Part shown: in pieces, positions 27,506 through 37,388 of the stretch
Layout: the number at the start of each line of letters is the position of its first letter
How positions within the stretch are numbered: position 1 is the first letter of the stretch
Origin: Ktedonobacteria bacterium
GTDB lineage: Bacteria > Chloroflexota > Ktedonobacteria > Ktedonobacterales > JACDGC01
Reading direction: 5' to 3'
DNA: 64,000 nt
Assembly: GCA_027459785.1 (NCBI GenBank)
Contig: DAIDGU010000071.1
Span: 1 to 64,000 of the forward strand
Position numbers and translations under genes: made by a program
Notes under the pieces: generated by a model
Told to the model about the DNA's origin: nothing
Databases searched by the model: none
The model's input: the letters and a program-made list of their open reading frames with translations, nothing else

Positions 27506-28951
27506 ATGACCATCGCCCCTGGCAAATATCATATCTGGACCGTCGGCTGCCAGATGAACCATGCCGATTCGCAGCGCGTCGCCGCCATCATGGGCGATCT
27601 GGGCTGGGAAGAAGTGCCGACCGCCGCTGCCGCCAATCTGGTGATCCTGAACACGTGCAGTGTGCGCGCAGCACCCGAACTGAAGGCGCACGGCCAACTC
27701 GCCCTGCTGGCCCACGCCAAGAAGCAGCGCGCCGATCTGCTGGTGGCGATGATGGGCTGCATGATCGGCAACCAGCGCACCATCGACGATCTGGCGCAAC
27801 GCTATCCCGTCGTCGATCTCTTCTTCAAAGTCGAGCAAGCCGACATCCTGCCGACCTTCCTGGAGGAACGCTGGACGCCCCTCGCCGTCGGCGATGGCTG
27901 CGTGGATGTCGCCGAGGTCGGGGCTTCGCGCGCGGTGAGCATGGAGCGCGCCGGCGCGCTGCTGCCGGTGATCTCTGGCACGCCGATGGCGATCACACCC
28001 AAACCGGCGACCCGTGAATTGCACTACCCCGGCCAACTCGCGGAGAGCGCCCGCTCTGTCACGGCCTGGCTACCGGTCGTCCTCGGCTGCAACAAGGTCT
28101 GTTCCTACTGCATCGTGCCGTCCCGCCGGGGCCGCGAGCGCAGCCGCCCAGAGGACGAGTTGCTGGACGAGGCGACGGCGCTGGTGGAGCGTGGCGCGCG
28201 GGAACTGACCCTGCTGGGCCAGACCGTGGAAGCCTATGGCCTGGACCTGCCCGATCAACCCTCGCTGAGCCACCTGATGGCGCGGCTGAGCACCATCGAC
28301 GGCTTGCAGCGCATCCGCTTCATGACCAGCTATCCCCGCCACTTTACCGACGCCCTGATTCATGAGATGGCAAGCTTGCCCAAGGTCTGCGAGCATGTCA
28401 ACATCCCCGTGCAGCACGGCGACGACGGCATGTTGCAGCGCATGCGGCGCGGCTATACGCTGGCCGAATATCGCGCGCTGATCACCAAGTTGCGCGCGTG
28501 GTGGCCCGGCGTCACGCTCTCCACGGATGTCATCGTCGGTTTCTGTGGTGAGACGGATGCAGAATTCGCGCACCTGCTCGATCTGCTGCGCGAGATCCGC
28601 TTCGATGTCGTGCATGTCGCCATGTATTCGCCACGCCAGGGAACCCTGTCGTACAAGTGGGAGGACGACATCCCGCTGGCCCTGAAAAAAGAGCGCCTGC
28701 ACGCCGTCGAAGCCGTGCAGCAGAGTATCTCACTGGAATTGAACCAGGCGGTCGTCGGCACGACCCAGGAGATCTTGATCGAAGAGCGCCAGGAGCAGGG
28801 CGAACGTATGCTCTGGAAGGGCCGCACGCGCAGCAACAAGATCGTCTTCTGCCCCGCCGATACCACGGCCCAGCCCGGCGACGTGCGCCCGGTGCGCATC
28901 GACCGCGCCTCCGCTTGGTCGCTCCAAGGGACGTTGCTGGCCGGGGTGTAG
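27506..28951 (+). CDS. miaB: MiaB-type tRNA methylthiotransferase
   Basis: A radical-SAM enzyme that adds a methylthio group to modified A37 of tRNAs. Of 481 residues, the N-terminal UPF0004 domain has its three cluster cysteines (GCQMNHADS, LNTCSVR, MMGCMIG), the radical-SAM motif is CNKVCSYCIVPSRRGRERSR (about residue 195), and the C-terminal about 60 residues form the TRAM RNA-binding domain. NTCSVR and CQMN favour MiaB over MtaB or RimO, though the region between the N-terminal and radical-SAM domains is a little longer than usual. ATG 27506 follows AGAGAGGG. TATACT at 27447-27452 in GATGTGCTATACT is the likely -10. Confidence 0.88.
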   Translation: MTIAPGKYHIWTVGCQMNHADSQRVAAIMGDLGWEEVPTAAAANLVILNTCSVRAAPELKAHGQLALLAHAKKQRADLLVAMMGCMIGNQRTIDDLAQRYPVVDLFFKVEQADILPTFLEERWTPLAVGDGCVDVAEVGASRAVSMERAGALLPVISGTPMAITPKPATRELHYPGQLAESARSVTAWLPVVLGCNKVCSYCIVPSRRGRERSRPEDELLDEATALVERGARELTLLGQTVEAYGLDLPDQPSLSHLMARLSTIDGLQRIRFMTSYPRHFTDALIHEMASLPKVCEHVNIPVQHGDDGMLQRMRRGYTLAEYRALITKLRAWWPGVTLSTDVIVGFCGETDAEFAHLLDLLREIRFDVVHVAMYSPRQGTLSYKWEDDIPLALKKERLHAVEAVQQSISLELNQAVVGTTQEILIEERQEQGERMLWKGRTRSNKIVFCPADTTAQPGDVRPVRIDRASAWSLQGTLLAGV

Positions 28952-29212
28952 TTTACAGACGGAAGGCAAGCGAAGCGTCCGGTCAAGAGAGCCGAGCGAT
29001 GATTGAGAACGACGGCGTGCAGCATAGCAAGAGAATGCGCGCCCTGCTGGCTCCATCTCATGCCGGTGCCTTGCATGCGCGCCGTGCCGTAGCGCTTACT
29101 GGTACGGTCCGCGCTCCCCCTGGCACTGTGCTGGTAAGGCTCGCGAAAGTCGAGTTCAGCGCTGGGGGCCACGCTGCGCTATCCTGGGCGCATGGGACGC
29201 GTTGCGGATCAT
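28952..29212. other. non-coding stretch after miaB
   Basis: A 72-codon frame begins with ATG at 28999 but has no ribosome site and an odd composition, so I do not call it. The stretch ends in the terminator at 29213-29254, which probably serves the miaB transcript. Confidence 0.4.
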
Positions 29213-29254
29213 GCTGATTGCTCCTATCCCTACTCTAGGGGAATCAGCCTTTTT
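29213..29254 (+). terminator. intrinsic terminator, two-part stem
   Basis: GCTGATT pairs with AATCAGC, and CCCTA pairs with TAGGG inside it; the outer arm is followed by CTTTTT. Confidence 0.8.
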
Positions 29255-29308
29255 AGTCGAGTTTCCTCCCTCTGTACACCGTACCCAAGGTGCAAGGTGC
29301 GGGGGGTG

Positions 29309-29337
29309 TTGCCTTCTGCCCGGCGATGTGCTATACT
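29309..29337 (+). promoter_or_regulatory. promoter of mutS2
   Basis: TTGCCT (29309), a 17-base spacer and TATACT (29332-29337) inside GATGTGCTATACT, a 13-mer shared with the miaB and tRNA-Ser promoters. Confidence 0.65.
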
Positions 29338-29445
29338 GTAATGACCGCCCGCGCCTATATGATCAATCCTGTGAGAAACGCGCCTCCCATGGCGCTTAGA
29401 GCATAGGGGCGGAACGTTGCGCCCTGAAATGGACTTGTCATTCCC

Positions 29446-31863
29446 ATGCACGAAAAAAGTATCACCACCCTGGAATATCCCAAGATCATCGCGCGTTTGG
29501 CGGACCATTGTGCCTTCTCGGCGAGCCGCGCGCTGGTGCAGGAATTGCAGCCGAGCGACGACGCTGGCATGGTACGGCACCGGCTGGCGCTGACCACCGA
29601 GGCGCGCAAGCTGCTGGATCAGCGCCCGGATGTCGGCGTGCGCGCGGCGCGCGATGTGCGCCCGCACGTGCTGTTGGCCCAGCGAAGCGCCATGCTCCTG
29701 CCCGAACAGCTCATCGACATCCAGATGACGATGCGCAGCGCGGCGTTCCTGAACCGGCTGCTGGGTCGGCTGGACGAGAGCTACCCCCTCCTGCGTCGGT
29801 TGGGGGCGGACCTGCCCACACGCCCCACGCTGGATGCACATATCGAGGCGGCGATTACCGACGACGGCACCGTGCGCGACACCGCCAGCCCGCAGTTACA
29901 CACCCTGCGCAACCAGATCCGCCTGGCGCAGCAACGGCTGCAAGATCGGCTGAATAACCTCGTCAACGAATTTCGCTCCGCGCTGCAAGAAAACCTGATC
30001 ACGATGCGCGAGGGGCGCTATGTGTTGCCGGTGCGCTCCGAGGCGCGCGGCCAGGTGCGCGGCATCATCCACGATCAATCGGCCAGCGGTGCGACGGTTT
30101 TCATCGAACCGCTGGTCATCGTCGAGATGAATAACAAGCTGCGCGAATTGGAAATGGAGGAACGGCGCGAGGTCGAGCGCATCCTCACCGCGCTTTCCGC
30201 CGAGGTAGGGGCCGACGCGCCCTATCTTTTGCTGGCGGTGGAACTGCTGGCCGAGATCGACCTGCAATTCGCCAAGGCGCGCTACAGCCAGGCGATCAAG
30301 GGGAACGCGCCAGCGATCAATGAGCAGGGCATCGTCAAGCTGGTGGATGCGCGGCATCCGCTGCTGACGGGCAAGGTCGTGCCGCTGAACTTCCGGCTGG
30401 GCGAAGACTTTGCGATGGTCGTGATCACCGGCCCGAATACCGGCGGCAAGACGGTGGCGCTGAAAACGGTCGGTTTGCTGGCGCTGATGGCGCAGGCGGG
30501 CCTGCACATCCCCGCCGACGAGCGTTCCATCATGCCCATTTACCGCGACGTGCTGGCGGATATCGGCGACGAGCAATCCATCGAGCAGAGCCTTTCGACT
30601 TTCTCCTCGCACCTGACGCGCATCATCGAGATCCTGACGCTGGCCGGCCCGCGCACGCTGGTGTTGCTGGACGAACTGGGTGCGGGGACCGATCCCAGCG
30701 AGGGATCGGCGCTGGCGCGGGCGATCTTGCTGACGCTGCTGGAACGCGGCGTGGCCTGCGTCGCCACCACACACTATTCGGAACTGAAAGCCTTCGCGCA
30801 TGAGCAAGCCGGCGTTACCAACGCCTCGGTGGAGTTCGATGTCGAGACGCTCTCGCCGACGTACCGGCTGAGCATCGGCATCCCAGGCCGCTCGAATGCG
30901 CTGGCGATCGCGGCGCGGCTGGGGTTGCCTGCCGGCATCATCGACCGCGCGCGGGGCATGGCGGACGTGGCCAGTGCGACGATGGAGCAATTGCTGGCGG
31001 AGATCCAACAGGAACGCAAGGTCGCCGCCGACGAACGCTACGAGGCCAGCATGGTCCGCGCTGCCGCCGAAGACGAGCGCCGTGCCATGCAAGCGCGCCT
31101 GACCGAGTTGGAGGCCGAGCGCACCGAGATCGAGCGCGAGCGCGTGCAGATCCTCAACGCCGCCCGCGAAGAGGCGCGCAAGCAGATCCAGCAGATCCGG
31201 TCGGACCTGGGGCGCATCCGCGCGCAGGCGGGCAAGGGCGAGATCAGCGAGGATGCGCTGACGGCGCTGCGGGCCAAGCTGCGCGGCGTGGAAGAGCGCG
31301 CCGAACCGCTGGCAGAGCCAGCGAAACCCCGCCCGGTGCGGACCAAACGCGAGCGCACACCAGCGGCGACGGTGAGCGACGACGAGCAGCACGTCATCGC
31401 CGGCGATCCCCAGGTGGGCGATCCGGTGCGCGTGGCGAGCCTGGGCCAGATCGGTGAATTGCTGGGCTTGCCGGATGGGCGCGGGGAGGCCGAGGTGCAG
31501 ATCGGCGCGCTGAAACTGCGCGTGCCGGTGAGCGACCTGGAACGCCTGAGCCGGCGCAAGGCCCGCACGGAGGAACGCTTCTACAGCGCGCTACCCAGCC
31601 TGCTCGAACGCGCCATCCCCGACGAGCAACTGGACCTGCGCGGCCAGCGGGCCGAGGAGGTCTTCGACCACGTCGACCGCTACCTGAACGATGCCTACAT
31701 GGGTGGTTTGCAGCGCGTGCGCATCGTGCATGGCAAGGGGACGGGCGCGCTGCGCCAGGTGGTGCGTACCCAACTGAGCCATCACCCCTTGGTGCAATCC
31801 TTCGCCACACCGCCGGAAAAGGAGGGCGGCGAGGGCGTGACCGAAGTCGTGCTGGCCCATTAG
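29446..31863 (+). CDS. mutS2: endonuclease MutS2
   Basis: An 805-residue MutS2: core and clamp regions, an ATPase with Walker A GPNTGGKTVALKT (about residue 328), Walker B LVLLDELGAGTDPSEGSAL, a long coiled-coil linker (about 510-640) and a C-terminal Smr nuclease domain (LDLRGQRAEEVFDHVDRYL; VRIVHGKGTGALR). It lacks the mismatch-recognition domain of MutS. MutS2 suppresses homologous recombination and, in some Firmicutes, rescues collided ribosomes. No clear Shine-Dalgarno precedes the ATG, although the promoter at 29309 gives a leader of about 100 bases. Confidence 0.94.
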   Translation: MHEKSITTLEYPKIIARLADHCAFSASRALVQELQPSDDAGMVRHRLALTTEARKLLDQRPDVGVRAARDVRPHVLLAQRSAMLLPEQLIDIQMTMRSAAFLNRLLGRLDESYPLLRRLGADLPTRPTLDAHIEAAITDDGTVRDTASPQLHTLRNQIRLAQQRLQDRLNNLVNEFRSALQENLITMREGRYVLPVRSEARGQVRGIIHDQSASGATVFIEPLVIVEMNNKLRELEMEERREVERILTALSAEVGADAPYLLLAVELLAEIDLQFAKARYSQAIKGNAPAINEQGIVKLVDARHPLLTGKVVPLNFRLGEDFAMVVITGPNTGGKTVALKTVGLLALMAQAGLHIPADERSIMPIYRDVLADIGDEQSIEQSLSTFSSHLTRIIEILTLAGPRTLVLLDELGAGTDPSEGSALARAILLTLLERGVACVATTHYSELKAFAHEQAGVTNASVEFDVETLSPTYRLSIGIPGRSNALAIAARLGLPAGIIDRARGMADVASATMEQLLAEIQQERKVAADERYEASMVRAAAEDERRAMQARLTELEAERTEIERERVQILNAAREEARKQIQQIRSDLGRIRAQAGKGEISEDALTALRAKLRGVEERAEPLAEPAKPRPVRTKRERTPAATVSDDEQHVIAGDPQVGDPVRVASLGQIGELLGLPDGRGEAEVQIGALKLRVPVSDLERLSRRKARTEERFYSALPSLLERAIPDEQLDLRGQRAEEVFDHVDRYLNDAYMGGLQRVRIVHGKGTGALRQVVRTQLSHHPLVQSFATPPEKEGGEGVTEVVLAH

Positions 31864-31949
31864 ATGCGGGAGTGGATGTGACGGTTGTATACTAGACATG
31901 TCATGGATCAATCGTCCTTCCCAGGTGGTACGCACAGGAGGCAGGCAGC

Positions 31950-32594
31950 ATGGGCAACTGGCGACCCGATCATAATCCTGGGCGGTCCCCTGGCCGCCAG
32001 CCAGCGCGGTGGCCGCTCAAGCCGCCGCGCCCCTATGGCGATCTCGTCGATCCGGCGATGGTTTCAGGCGTGCATTACGCCAGGGGCCAGTCCGACCTGA
32101 TGGCACGGTTGCCGGTCATCGCCGTGATCCTCTTCATCGTGGGCGCGCTGGTCGCCTGTAGCTTCTTCACCGTGACAACGCTTTTTCCCCAGTTGACCGG
32201 CAATAATGGCTCGATTGTCTATCCCACGCCCGCGCCTTTCACACCGCTGCCGACGGACATGTCGGCGTCACCGACGGCGACGCTTTACCCTGGCATCTTC
32301 ACGACCATCACACCGGATATGACGCCCACGCCGGATATGACACCGACACCGGAGGCCACTGCTACCCCCCAGGCCACCGTGACCGCTGCGCCGCAAGCGA
32401 CCACGACCCCTGTTCCCCACGCGACGAACACGCCCGTTCCCCCGGCCACCAACACGCCGGTGCCACCGACCGCAACTTCCGTCCCACCGACGGCGACCGC
32501 CGTGCCACCAACGGCAACGCCAGTGCCGCCGACGGCGACCGCCGTGCCGCCAACAGCGACACCCGTCCCGCCCACACCAACGCCTCATCCTTAA
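31950..32594 (+). CDS. membrane-anchored Pro/Thr-rich repeat protein
   Basis: A 214-residue envelope protein. A basic, Pro-rich cytoplasmic part (about 50 residues) is followed by one membrane helix ([20 protein letters not shown]) and a long external tail of VPPTAT-like repeats (about residues 125-214). Such tails act as cell-wall spacers or glycosylation stretches; there is no folded domain after it, so it may be a structural wall protein or a remnant. AGGAGG lies 9 bases before the ATG, and TATACT at 31888 may be the -10 element. It precedes the next gene by 43 bases and likely shares its transcript. Confidence 0.65.
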   Translation: MGNWRPDHNPGRSPGRQPARWPLKPPRPYGDLVDPAMVSGVHYARGQSDLMARLPVIAVILFIVGALVACSFFTVTTLFPQLTGNNGSIVYPTPAPFTPLPTDMSASPTATLYPGIFTTITPDMTPTPDMTPTPEATATPQATVTAAPQATTTPVPHATNTPVPPATNTPVPPTATSVPPTATAVPPTATPVPPTATAVPPTATPVPPTPTPHP

Positions 32595-32637
32595 TGGACA
32601 GCGATGCAGGGCCGAAAAGGCCAAGGAGCGTTCACCG

Positions 32638-33492
32638 ATGCGCGAGCCAACCGACGATGAGGCGCTATGGCGCGAACTGGCGGTGCGGCTGGCGCTCGGT
32701 CCCAGCGACAATGAGGCCGAGGCCCCCTACCTCACGGTGCTAGCCGGCACGCTGCCCGCGCTCCCGTTCCCCCTGGCGCTGCCTGCCGGCACGCGCATCA
32801 TCGGCACGGTAACGACGCTGCCGCACTCTGCCGCCCCCAACCACCCCGCCTTCAATGAACACACCACGATCTATGCCGACGCCCCCGGCCAGCCGTGGCC
32901 GATCAGCGAAGCCTTCGCGCGCCAGATGGCGCAGGCTGGCTGGGAGCAAAATGATGGGCCACATCAGCAAGGCGGTTTCCTAACAATAGATGTCTTCCGC
33001 TCGGTCCATCGCTCTTTTCGTCAGGATACATATGGTTCATTGATTTTGACGGTCGTTGCTGTTGGCGGGGAACTCAATCATCTCACGCTGCATATCAATC
33101 ATGATCTGCCGCTACCGCAGGAAAGCCAGCGCCTTATAGGGAGAAGATTGATCGCCGTCGTGCTGCCGCCGCTCCTGCCACCGGAAGGAGTGATGCTTGA
33201 ACTCCGCAGTTCGATGGGAGGATTTCGTCAAGCGAGCGTGGAGGCGGATATCACGACCGATCTCGCCCCCGCCGCGCTGCACGCGCATTATGGCGCGCAG
33301 TTGCAAGCGGCAAGCTGGACGCGCACCGCTGAGGGCGGGGACGATGGGGCAGAGTGGAGCTTCTGGCACTTCACTGATAGCCAGGGGCAGACCTGGCACG
33401 CCGTCTTCAGCGTCGTGCGCTATCCACCGCCCGCCGGTCGCCTGGCCCTGCGGCTGCACGCCGAGCGCGCCAGCAGCGACGCAGGTGAGTAG
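32638..33492 (+). CDS. hypothetical protein, 284 residues
   Basis: I do not recognise this protein. It starts behind AAGGAG. It has no membrane segment or signal peptide. Two similar halves may be present, each with a T-x-A-P-x-PWPI or T-D-L-A-P-AALHAHY segment next to a W-E-Q / W-T-R motif (AFARQMAQAGWEQNDG; HAHYGAQLQAASWTRT), which suggests an internal duplication of an alpha/beta unit. It is probably co-transcribed with the Pro/Thr-rich protein. Confidence 0.6.
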   Translation: MREPTDDEALWRELAVRLALGPSDNEAEAPYLTVLAGTLPALPFPLALPAGTRIIGTVTTLPHSAAPNHPAFNEHTTIYADAPGQPWPISEAFARQMAQAGWEQNDGPHQQGGFLTIDVFRSVHRSFRQDTYGSLILTVVAVGGELNHLTLHINHDLPLPQESQRLIGRRLIAVVLPPLLPPEGVMLELRSSMGGFRQASVEADITTDLAPAALHAHYGAQLQAASWTRTAEGGDDGAEWSFWHFTDSQGQTWHAVFSVVRYPPPAGRLALRLHAERASSDAGE

Positions 33493-33517
33493 TTTGGTTC
33501 ATATCCAAAACAACGGA

Positions 33518-33539
33518 GGACAGACAGGAATGTCTGTCC
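33518..33539. repeat. REP-like palindrome with GGAA loop
   Basis: GGACAGACA-GGAA-TGTCTGTCC is a perfect 9-bp stem after the 284-residue gene. A relative (GGCGGACA-GGAA-TGTCCGCC) sits at 38267-38286, and both are followed by a CCCCAC sequence. Confidence 0.75.
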
Positions 33540-33582
33540 GGCCCCACTGACCACCGTCTGTACCTGAAAGTGGTATAAAGGG

Positions 33583-33664
33583 TGGGCGATGCGGGACTCG
33601 AACCCGCACGTCTTGCGACACCAGATCCTAAGTCTGGCCTGTCTGCCAGTTTCAGCAATCGCCC
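33583..33664 (-). tRNA. tRNA-Leu (anticodon TAG)
   Basis: An 82-base class II tRNA: acceptor GGGCGAT / ATCGCCC, anticodon loop CTTAGGA giving TAG, a long variable arm and the T arm GCGGGTTCGAGTCCCGC. CCA is not encoded. Confidence 0.95.
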
Positions 33665-33814
33665 GTAATGCCAAATATAATGCGTTCTCGTAGCAAGCGT
33701 ACAAGGATAAACGCCGTACACAACCGAAGGTCTAGCCTGTCGTACACCCTCAGTATACGGCACATACGCGCAAAATGCAAGCTATCGCGCTGGAAACCTT
33801 CCTGCATCTCCCTC

Positions 33815-33843
33815 TTGTAGAAACGCGCGATCTGTGGTATAAT
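33815..33843 (+). promoter_or_regulatory. promoter of the MBL-fold gene
   Basis: TTGTAG, 17 bases, TATAAT (33838-33843). The leader then forms a hairpin, TGGCGGGG (33851) with CCCCGCCA (33877), before the start codon. Confidence 0.7.
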
Positions 33844-33905
33844 CATTGAATGGCGGGGGTGGCAATGAACACACATCCCCGCCACCCTTGTGAAAGCGAG
33901 TTTCG

Positions 33906-34550
33906 ATGGAGATCTGGTCGTTGGGGCATGCGAGCTTCCGGCTGCGCGGCAAAGAGGTGACGCTGGTCATCGATCCGCCCGCGCCGGGCTATGGTGCCAG
34001 CCTGAAAAACATCACAGCGGATATCGTGTGCGTCACACATGATCACCCCGGCCATAACAACGTGGCGGGGATCGGCGGCACGCCCTATGTGGTGCGCGGG
34101 CCGGGCGAATATGAGGTCGGCGGCGTGTTGATCTCCGCGTTGCGCTCGTTCCATGATGCCAGGCACGGCGAAGAGCGCGGCGGCAACACGATCTACCTCA
34201 TCCACCTGGATGACCTGCTGATCTGCCATCTGGGCGACCTGGGGCATCCCCTTTCGGCCAACCAGCAAGAGGAGATCAACGGCTGCGACATCCTGATGAT
34301 CCCCACCGGCGGGCAGACGACCATCAACGCGGCGCAGGCGACGGATCTGGTGAGCGCAGTCGAGCCGGGCTTTATCATCCCGATGCATTACGCGGGCAAC
34401 ACCCCGCGCAGCGGCGTCCCTTTAGATCCGGTCGATACCTTTTGTCACGCGCTGGGCGTACCCATCCCAGAAGCGCAAACGAAACTGGTGGTGACGCGGG
34501 CGAATGTTCCTGCCGCACCCCAGGTAGTCATCCTCTCCCCCAGGGGCTAG
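33906..34550 (+). CDS. MBL-fold metal-dependent hydrolase (UlaG-like)
   Basis: A 214-residue minimal metallo-beta-lactamase fold of the UlaG/YtnP-like group: strand-turn LVIDPP, metal motif VTHDHPGHNN (a variant of HxHxDH), GEYEVGGVLISAL, LICHLGDLGHPLS and IIPMHYAGN supply the ligands. The substrate is unknown. The start follows GAAAGCGAG, a weak site. It is a single-gene unit with its own promoter and terminator. Confidence 0.82.
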   Translation: MEIWSLGHASFRLRGKEVTLVIDPPAPGYGASLKNITADIVCVTHDHPGHNNVAGIGGTPYVVRGPGEYEVGGVLISALRSFHDARHGEERGGNTIYLIHLDDLLICHLGDLGHPLSANQQEEINGCDILMIPTGGQTTINAAQATDLVSAVEPGFIIPMHYAGNTPRSGVPLDPVDTFCHALGVPIPEAQTKLVVTRANVPAAPQVVILSPRG

Positions 34551-34583
34551 GGCCGCAACGACGGCACCTGGCCCCCTCTTTTT
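34542..34583 (+). terminator. intrinsic terminator after the MBL-fold gene
   Basis: AGGGG (34542) pairs with CCCCT (34573), with GCCG/CGGC inside, and is followed by CTTTTT. Confidence 0.75.
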
Positions 34584-34636
34584 GGGGGATGCTTGGGTAG
34601 TACATCAGTCCCATCCCGGCGAGCGGATATGGGACC

Positions 34637-34668
34637 GGCATGCACGATATCTATATATCCTGTGTGCC
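34637..34668 (+). promoter_or_regulatory. strong stem-loop in the pyrG leader
   Basis: GGCATGCACGATAT and ATATCCTGTGTGCC pair at 13 of 14 positions (two G-U, one C-C mismatch) around CTAT. A smaller hairpin (GTCCCAT / ATGGGAC, 34608-34635) precedes it. Neither has a T tract. It may regulate pyrG translation or message life; this is inference. Confidence 0.5.
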
Positions 34669-34712
34669 GAGCGAGCCGGCAGCGATTTTGTGGCGTGAAG
34701 AGGGCAAATCAG

Positions 34713-36404
34713 ATGGCAAAATTGATTTTTGTAACCGGCGGCGTCGTGTCATCCGTCGGCAAGGGCATCGCGGTGGCGTCCATTGGCCGGCTCTTGAAGA
34801 GTCGGGACATCACTGTTTCCATCATGAAGCTCGATCCCTACATCAATGTTGACCCCGGCACGATGTCGCCCTATCAGCACGGCGAGGTGTTCGTCACCGA
34901 AGATGGCGCAGAGACCGACCTGGACCTGGGCCACTATGAGCGTTTCACCGATGAACCGGCCAGCCGCGCTTCCAGCGTCACCACCGGCCAGGTCTATGCC
35001 AGCGTCATCGCCAAAGAGCGCCAGGGCGACTATCTGGGCGGCACGATCCAGGTGATCCCGCATATCACCAGCGAGATCAAGGGGCGCATCCACGAGTTAG
35101 TGAAGCAGAGCAGCAGCGACGTGGTGATCTGCGAGGTCGGCGGCACGGTCGGCGACATCGAGAGCGAGCCGTTTCTGGAAGCGATCCGCCAGATGCAAAA
35201 AGAGGTCGGGCGTGGCAATGTTCTCTACATCCACGTCACCTGGCTGCCGTACATCGGCGCGACGCACGAACTGAAGACCAAACCGACCCAGCATAGCATG
35301 ATGGAACTGCGCCGCGTGGGCATCCACCCCGACATCATCCTCTGCCGCGCAGATTACCCCGTCAGCCGCGAACTGTGCGAGAAGATCGCTCTTTTCGCCA
35401 ACATCGACGACCGCGCCGTCATGCCGCTGCCCACCGCCAGCACGATCTACGAAGTGCCGCTGTTGCTGGAAGAAGCCGGCCTGGGCAATTACCTTGTCGA
35501 GACGCTGGGGCTGGCCGGCACCGCGCCGGAACTGGCCGGCTGGCGCGATCTAGTGGCGCGCATCACCGAACCCAAGCGTTCGGTGCGCGTGGCGCTGGTG
35601 GGCAAATATGTCGCCCTGCACGACGCCTATCTCTCCGTCGTGGAATCGCTGCATCACGCCGGCTGGCAGCACGGCGTGGATGTCGATATCGATTGGATCA
35701 ATTCTGAAGATCTGGAGACCCAGCCCGCAGCGGCGCTGGCACGGTTGGAGGCGGCGGACGGCATTCTGGTGCCGGGCGGCTTCGGGCCACGTGGCATCGA
35801 GGGCAAGATCGCGGCGGCGCAGTTCGCGCGCGAACGCAAGGTGCCATACTTCGGCCTGTGCCTGGGCATGCAGGTGGCCGTGATCGAGTTCGCCCGCCAC
35901 GCGCTGGCCCTGCCGGATGCCGATTCGACGGAGTTCGCGGCGAACACCAGCGCGCCGGTGATCGACCTGATGCCCGATCAGCGCACCATCGCCACTAAAG
36001 GCGGCACGATGCGCCTGGGCAATTGGGTCTGTTGCTTGCAGCCCGAAACCATCGCGGGCCGCGCCTATGGCAAGGAGATGGTGCTGGAACGCCATCGCCA
36101 TCGCTACGAGTTCAACAACGCCTATCGCCGCCAGTTCGAGGACGCCGGCATGCTCCTCAGCGGGCGTTCGATGAATAATCTGCTGATCGAGATCGTGGAA
36201 CTACGCGACCATCCCTGGTTCGTCGGCACGCAGTTCCATCCCGAATTCAAGAGCCGCCCGCTGGCCCCGCATCCGCTTTTCCGCGAGTTCATCGGCGCGG
36301 TGGTGGCGCAGGCGCAGGGCCGCGACGACCAGGCGCAAGGTTGGCAGGCGGTGCGCCAGAAGAACGATACCAGCATCGGCGACAGCGTGGCGCAGCGGGC
36401 GTAA
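34713..36404 (+). CDS. pyrG: CTP synthase
   Basis: CTP synthase converts UTP, ATP and glutamine to CTP, the last step of pyrimidine nucleotide synthesis. The 563-residue product has the synthetase domain ([52 protein letters not shown]) and a class I glutamine amidotransferase domain with nucleophile Cys near residue 382 ([10 protein letters not shown]) and catalytic His-Glu (GTQFHPEF). AGAGGG lies about 10 bases before the ATG. Confidence 0.96.
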   Translation: MAKLIFVTGGVVSSVGKGIAVASIGRLLKSRDITVSIMKLDPYINVDPGTMSPYQHGEVFVTEDGAETDLDLGHYERFTDEPASRASSVTTGQVYASVIAKERQGDYLGGTIQVIPHITSEIKGRIHELVKQSSSDVVICEVGGTVGDIESEPFLEAIRQMQKEVGRGNVLYIHVTWLPYIGATHELKTKPTQHSMMELRRVGIHPDIILCRADYPVSRELCEKIALFANIDDRAVMPLPTASTIYEVPLLLEEAGLGNYLVETLGLAGTAPELAGWRDLVARITEPKRSVRVALVGKYVALHDAYLSVVESLHHAGWQHGVDVDIDWINSEDLETQPAAALARLEAADGILVPGGFGPRGIEGKIAAAQFARERKVPYFGLCLGMQVAVIEFARHALALPDADSTEFAANTSAPVIDLMPDQRTIATKGGTMRLGNWVCCLQPETIAGRAYGKEMVLERHRHRYEFNNAYRRQFEDAGMLLSGRSMNNLLIEIVELRDHPWFVGTQFHPEFKSRPLAPHPLFREFIGAVVAQAQGRDDQAQGWQAVRQKNDTSIGDSVAQRA

Positions 36405-36512
36405 CGCGCTGGGGAAAGGCGCGGAGCGCGTGGGCGGCGCGCTGAATCAGCCGGTATATGGCTCAAAGGGCGACCACTTATTACGCCTGGCTGGTTTGCG
36501 CCAGCAGAGCCG

Positions 36513-37268
36513 TTAGCGCGTGGTTGCGACAGGTGCATAGCGCGGCAACAACAGCACCAGCATTGTGAATAACTGCGCACTGCTGATCGGATAAGCACTC
36601 AGGGAGAGGATTTGGCCGCGCAGGGGGCCATGCCAGGGCAGCAGCGCCGCGACGATCAGCAGCATCTGGGCGGTGCCGGTGATACGCGACCACCACGGTC
36701 CACCTCCGGCGGGCAGCCGTCCTTGCCGCAGCGCCAGCCAGGGATGGAGATAATGTGCGATGGGTGGCAGCACGCACAACCAGGGCAAACCACCCCACAC
36801 CACGGCCCCCATCGCCGACCACAAGGTCAACCACGAATCCGCTTCGATATCCAGCACGGCGCCAAGCTGCGTGGGACCACAACGGCGTGCCAACGGGCCA
36901 TCCAGCCAATCCAGCGCCGTGGCACCGATCACCGTCAGCCCCAACCCCAACATTTCCGCCGGCCCGCCCCGCGCGTGCGTTCCCGACGCGAGCAATCCTA
37001 TGATGAGCGTGCCTGCCGTCATGCGCCCGATGGTGAGGAGATCAGCGACCGAAGAGCGTTCGCGCCCGATATGCCACCACATTGCACCAAGGAAAATCTG
37101 GTGCGCAACCAGCCCAATCATCACGCCCACCGCGAAGCCTAGTAGGGGAACATCGCCATACGCCAGACCAACAACCACGCCGCCACCCAAAAGCAAAGGG
37201 GCGATGGCCCACCATTGTGTCCACCTAAGATCTCCCCAATGCAGCCAGTCACTTTGGTTATGCGCCAC
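36513..37268 (-). CDS. CDP-alcohol phosphatidyltransferase-family membrane protein
   Basis: A 251-residue integral membrane protein with about seven hydrophobic segments. It keeps the family's catalytic motif: DWLDGPLARR, then after the G at the fixed spacing AVLDIEADSW, which gives the four metal-binding Asp residues. The family moves a phospho-alcohol from a CDP-lipid or CDP-alcohol, as in phosphatidylglycerol or inositol lipid synthesis; the acceptor cannot be told. It ends head-on with pyrG about 110 bases away. Confidence 0.8.
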   Translation of the reverse strand: MAHNQSDWLHWGDLRWTQWWAIAPLLLGGGVVVGLAYGDVPLLGFAVGVMIGLVAHQIFLGAMWWHIGRERSSVADLLTIGRMTAGTLIIGLLASGTHARGGPAEMLGLGLTVIGATALDWLDGPLARRCGPTQLGAVLDIEADSWLTLWSAMGAVVWGGLPWLCVLPPIAHYLHPWLALRQGRLPAGGGPWWSRITGTAQMLLIVAALLPWHGPLRGQILSLSAYPISSAQLFTMLVLLLPRYAPVATTR

Positions 37269-37388
37269 CCATCGCCTCTTTTCCGCGCTACGCCTACCAC
37301 TATGTAAAAGCGATCTCTAGAATGAAAGAACAAGATGTGATGTAGGTATCGCAGACATCCTTTCCCAGAACGAAAGCGATTTTACCTA

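Noticed and set aside
28999..29217. 72-codon frame after miaB
   Set aside because: No ribosome site, no recognisable fold, and it ends in a terminator stem.
29896..31392. 498-residue minus-strand frame inside mutS2
   Set aside because: Antisense shadow with Arg/His/Gln bias; mutS2 on the other strand has every family motif.
32430..32590. Regular short repeats resembling a CRISPR-like array
   Set aside because: They are degenerate codons of a VPPTAT protein repeat in a single frame, with no spacers. No CRISPR array was seen anywhere in the window.
35550..36101. 183-residue minus-strand frame inside pyrG
   Set aside because: Antisense shadow of the pyrG glutaminase domain.
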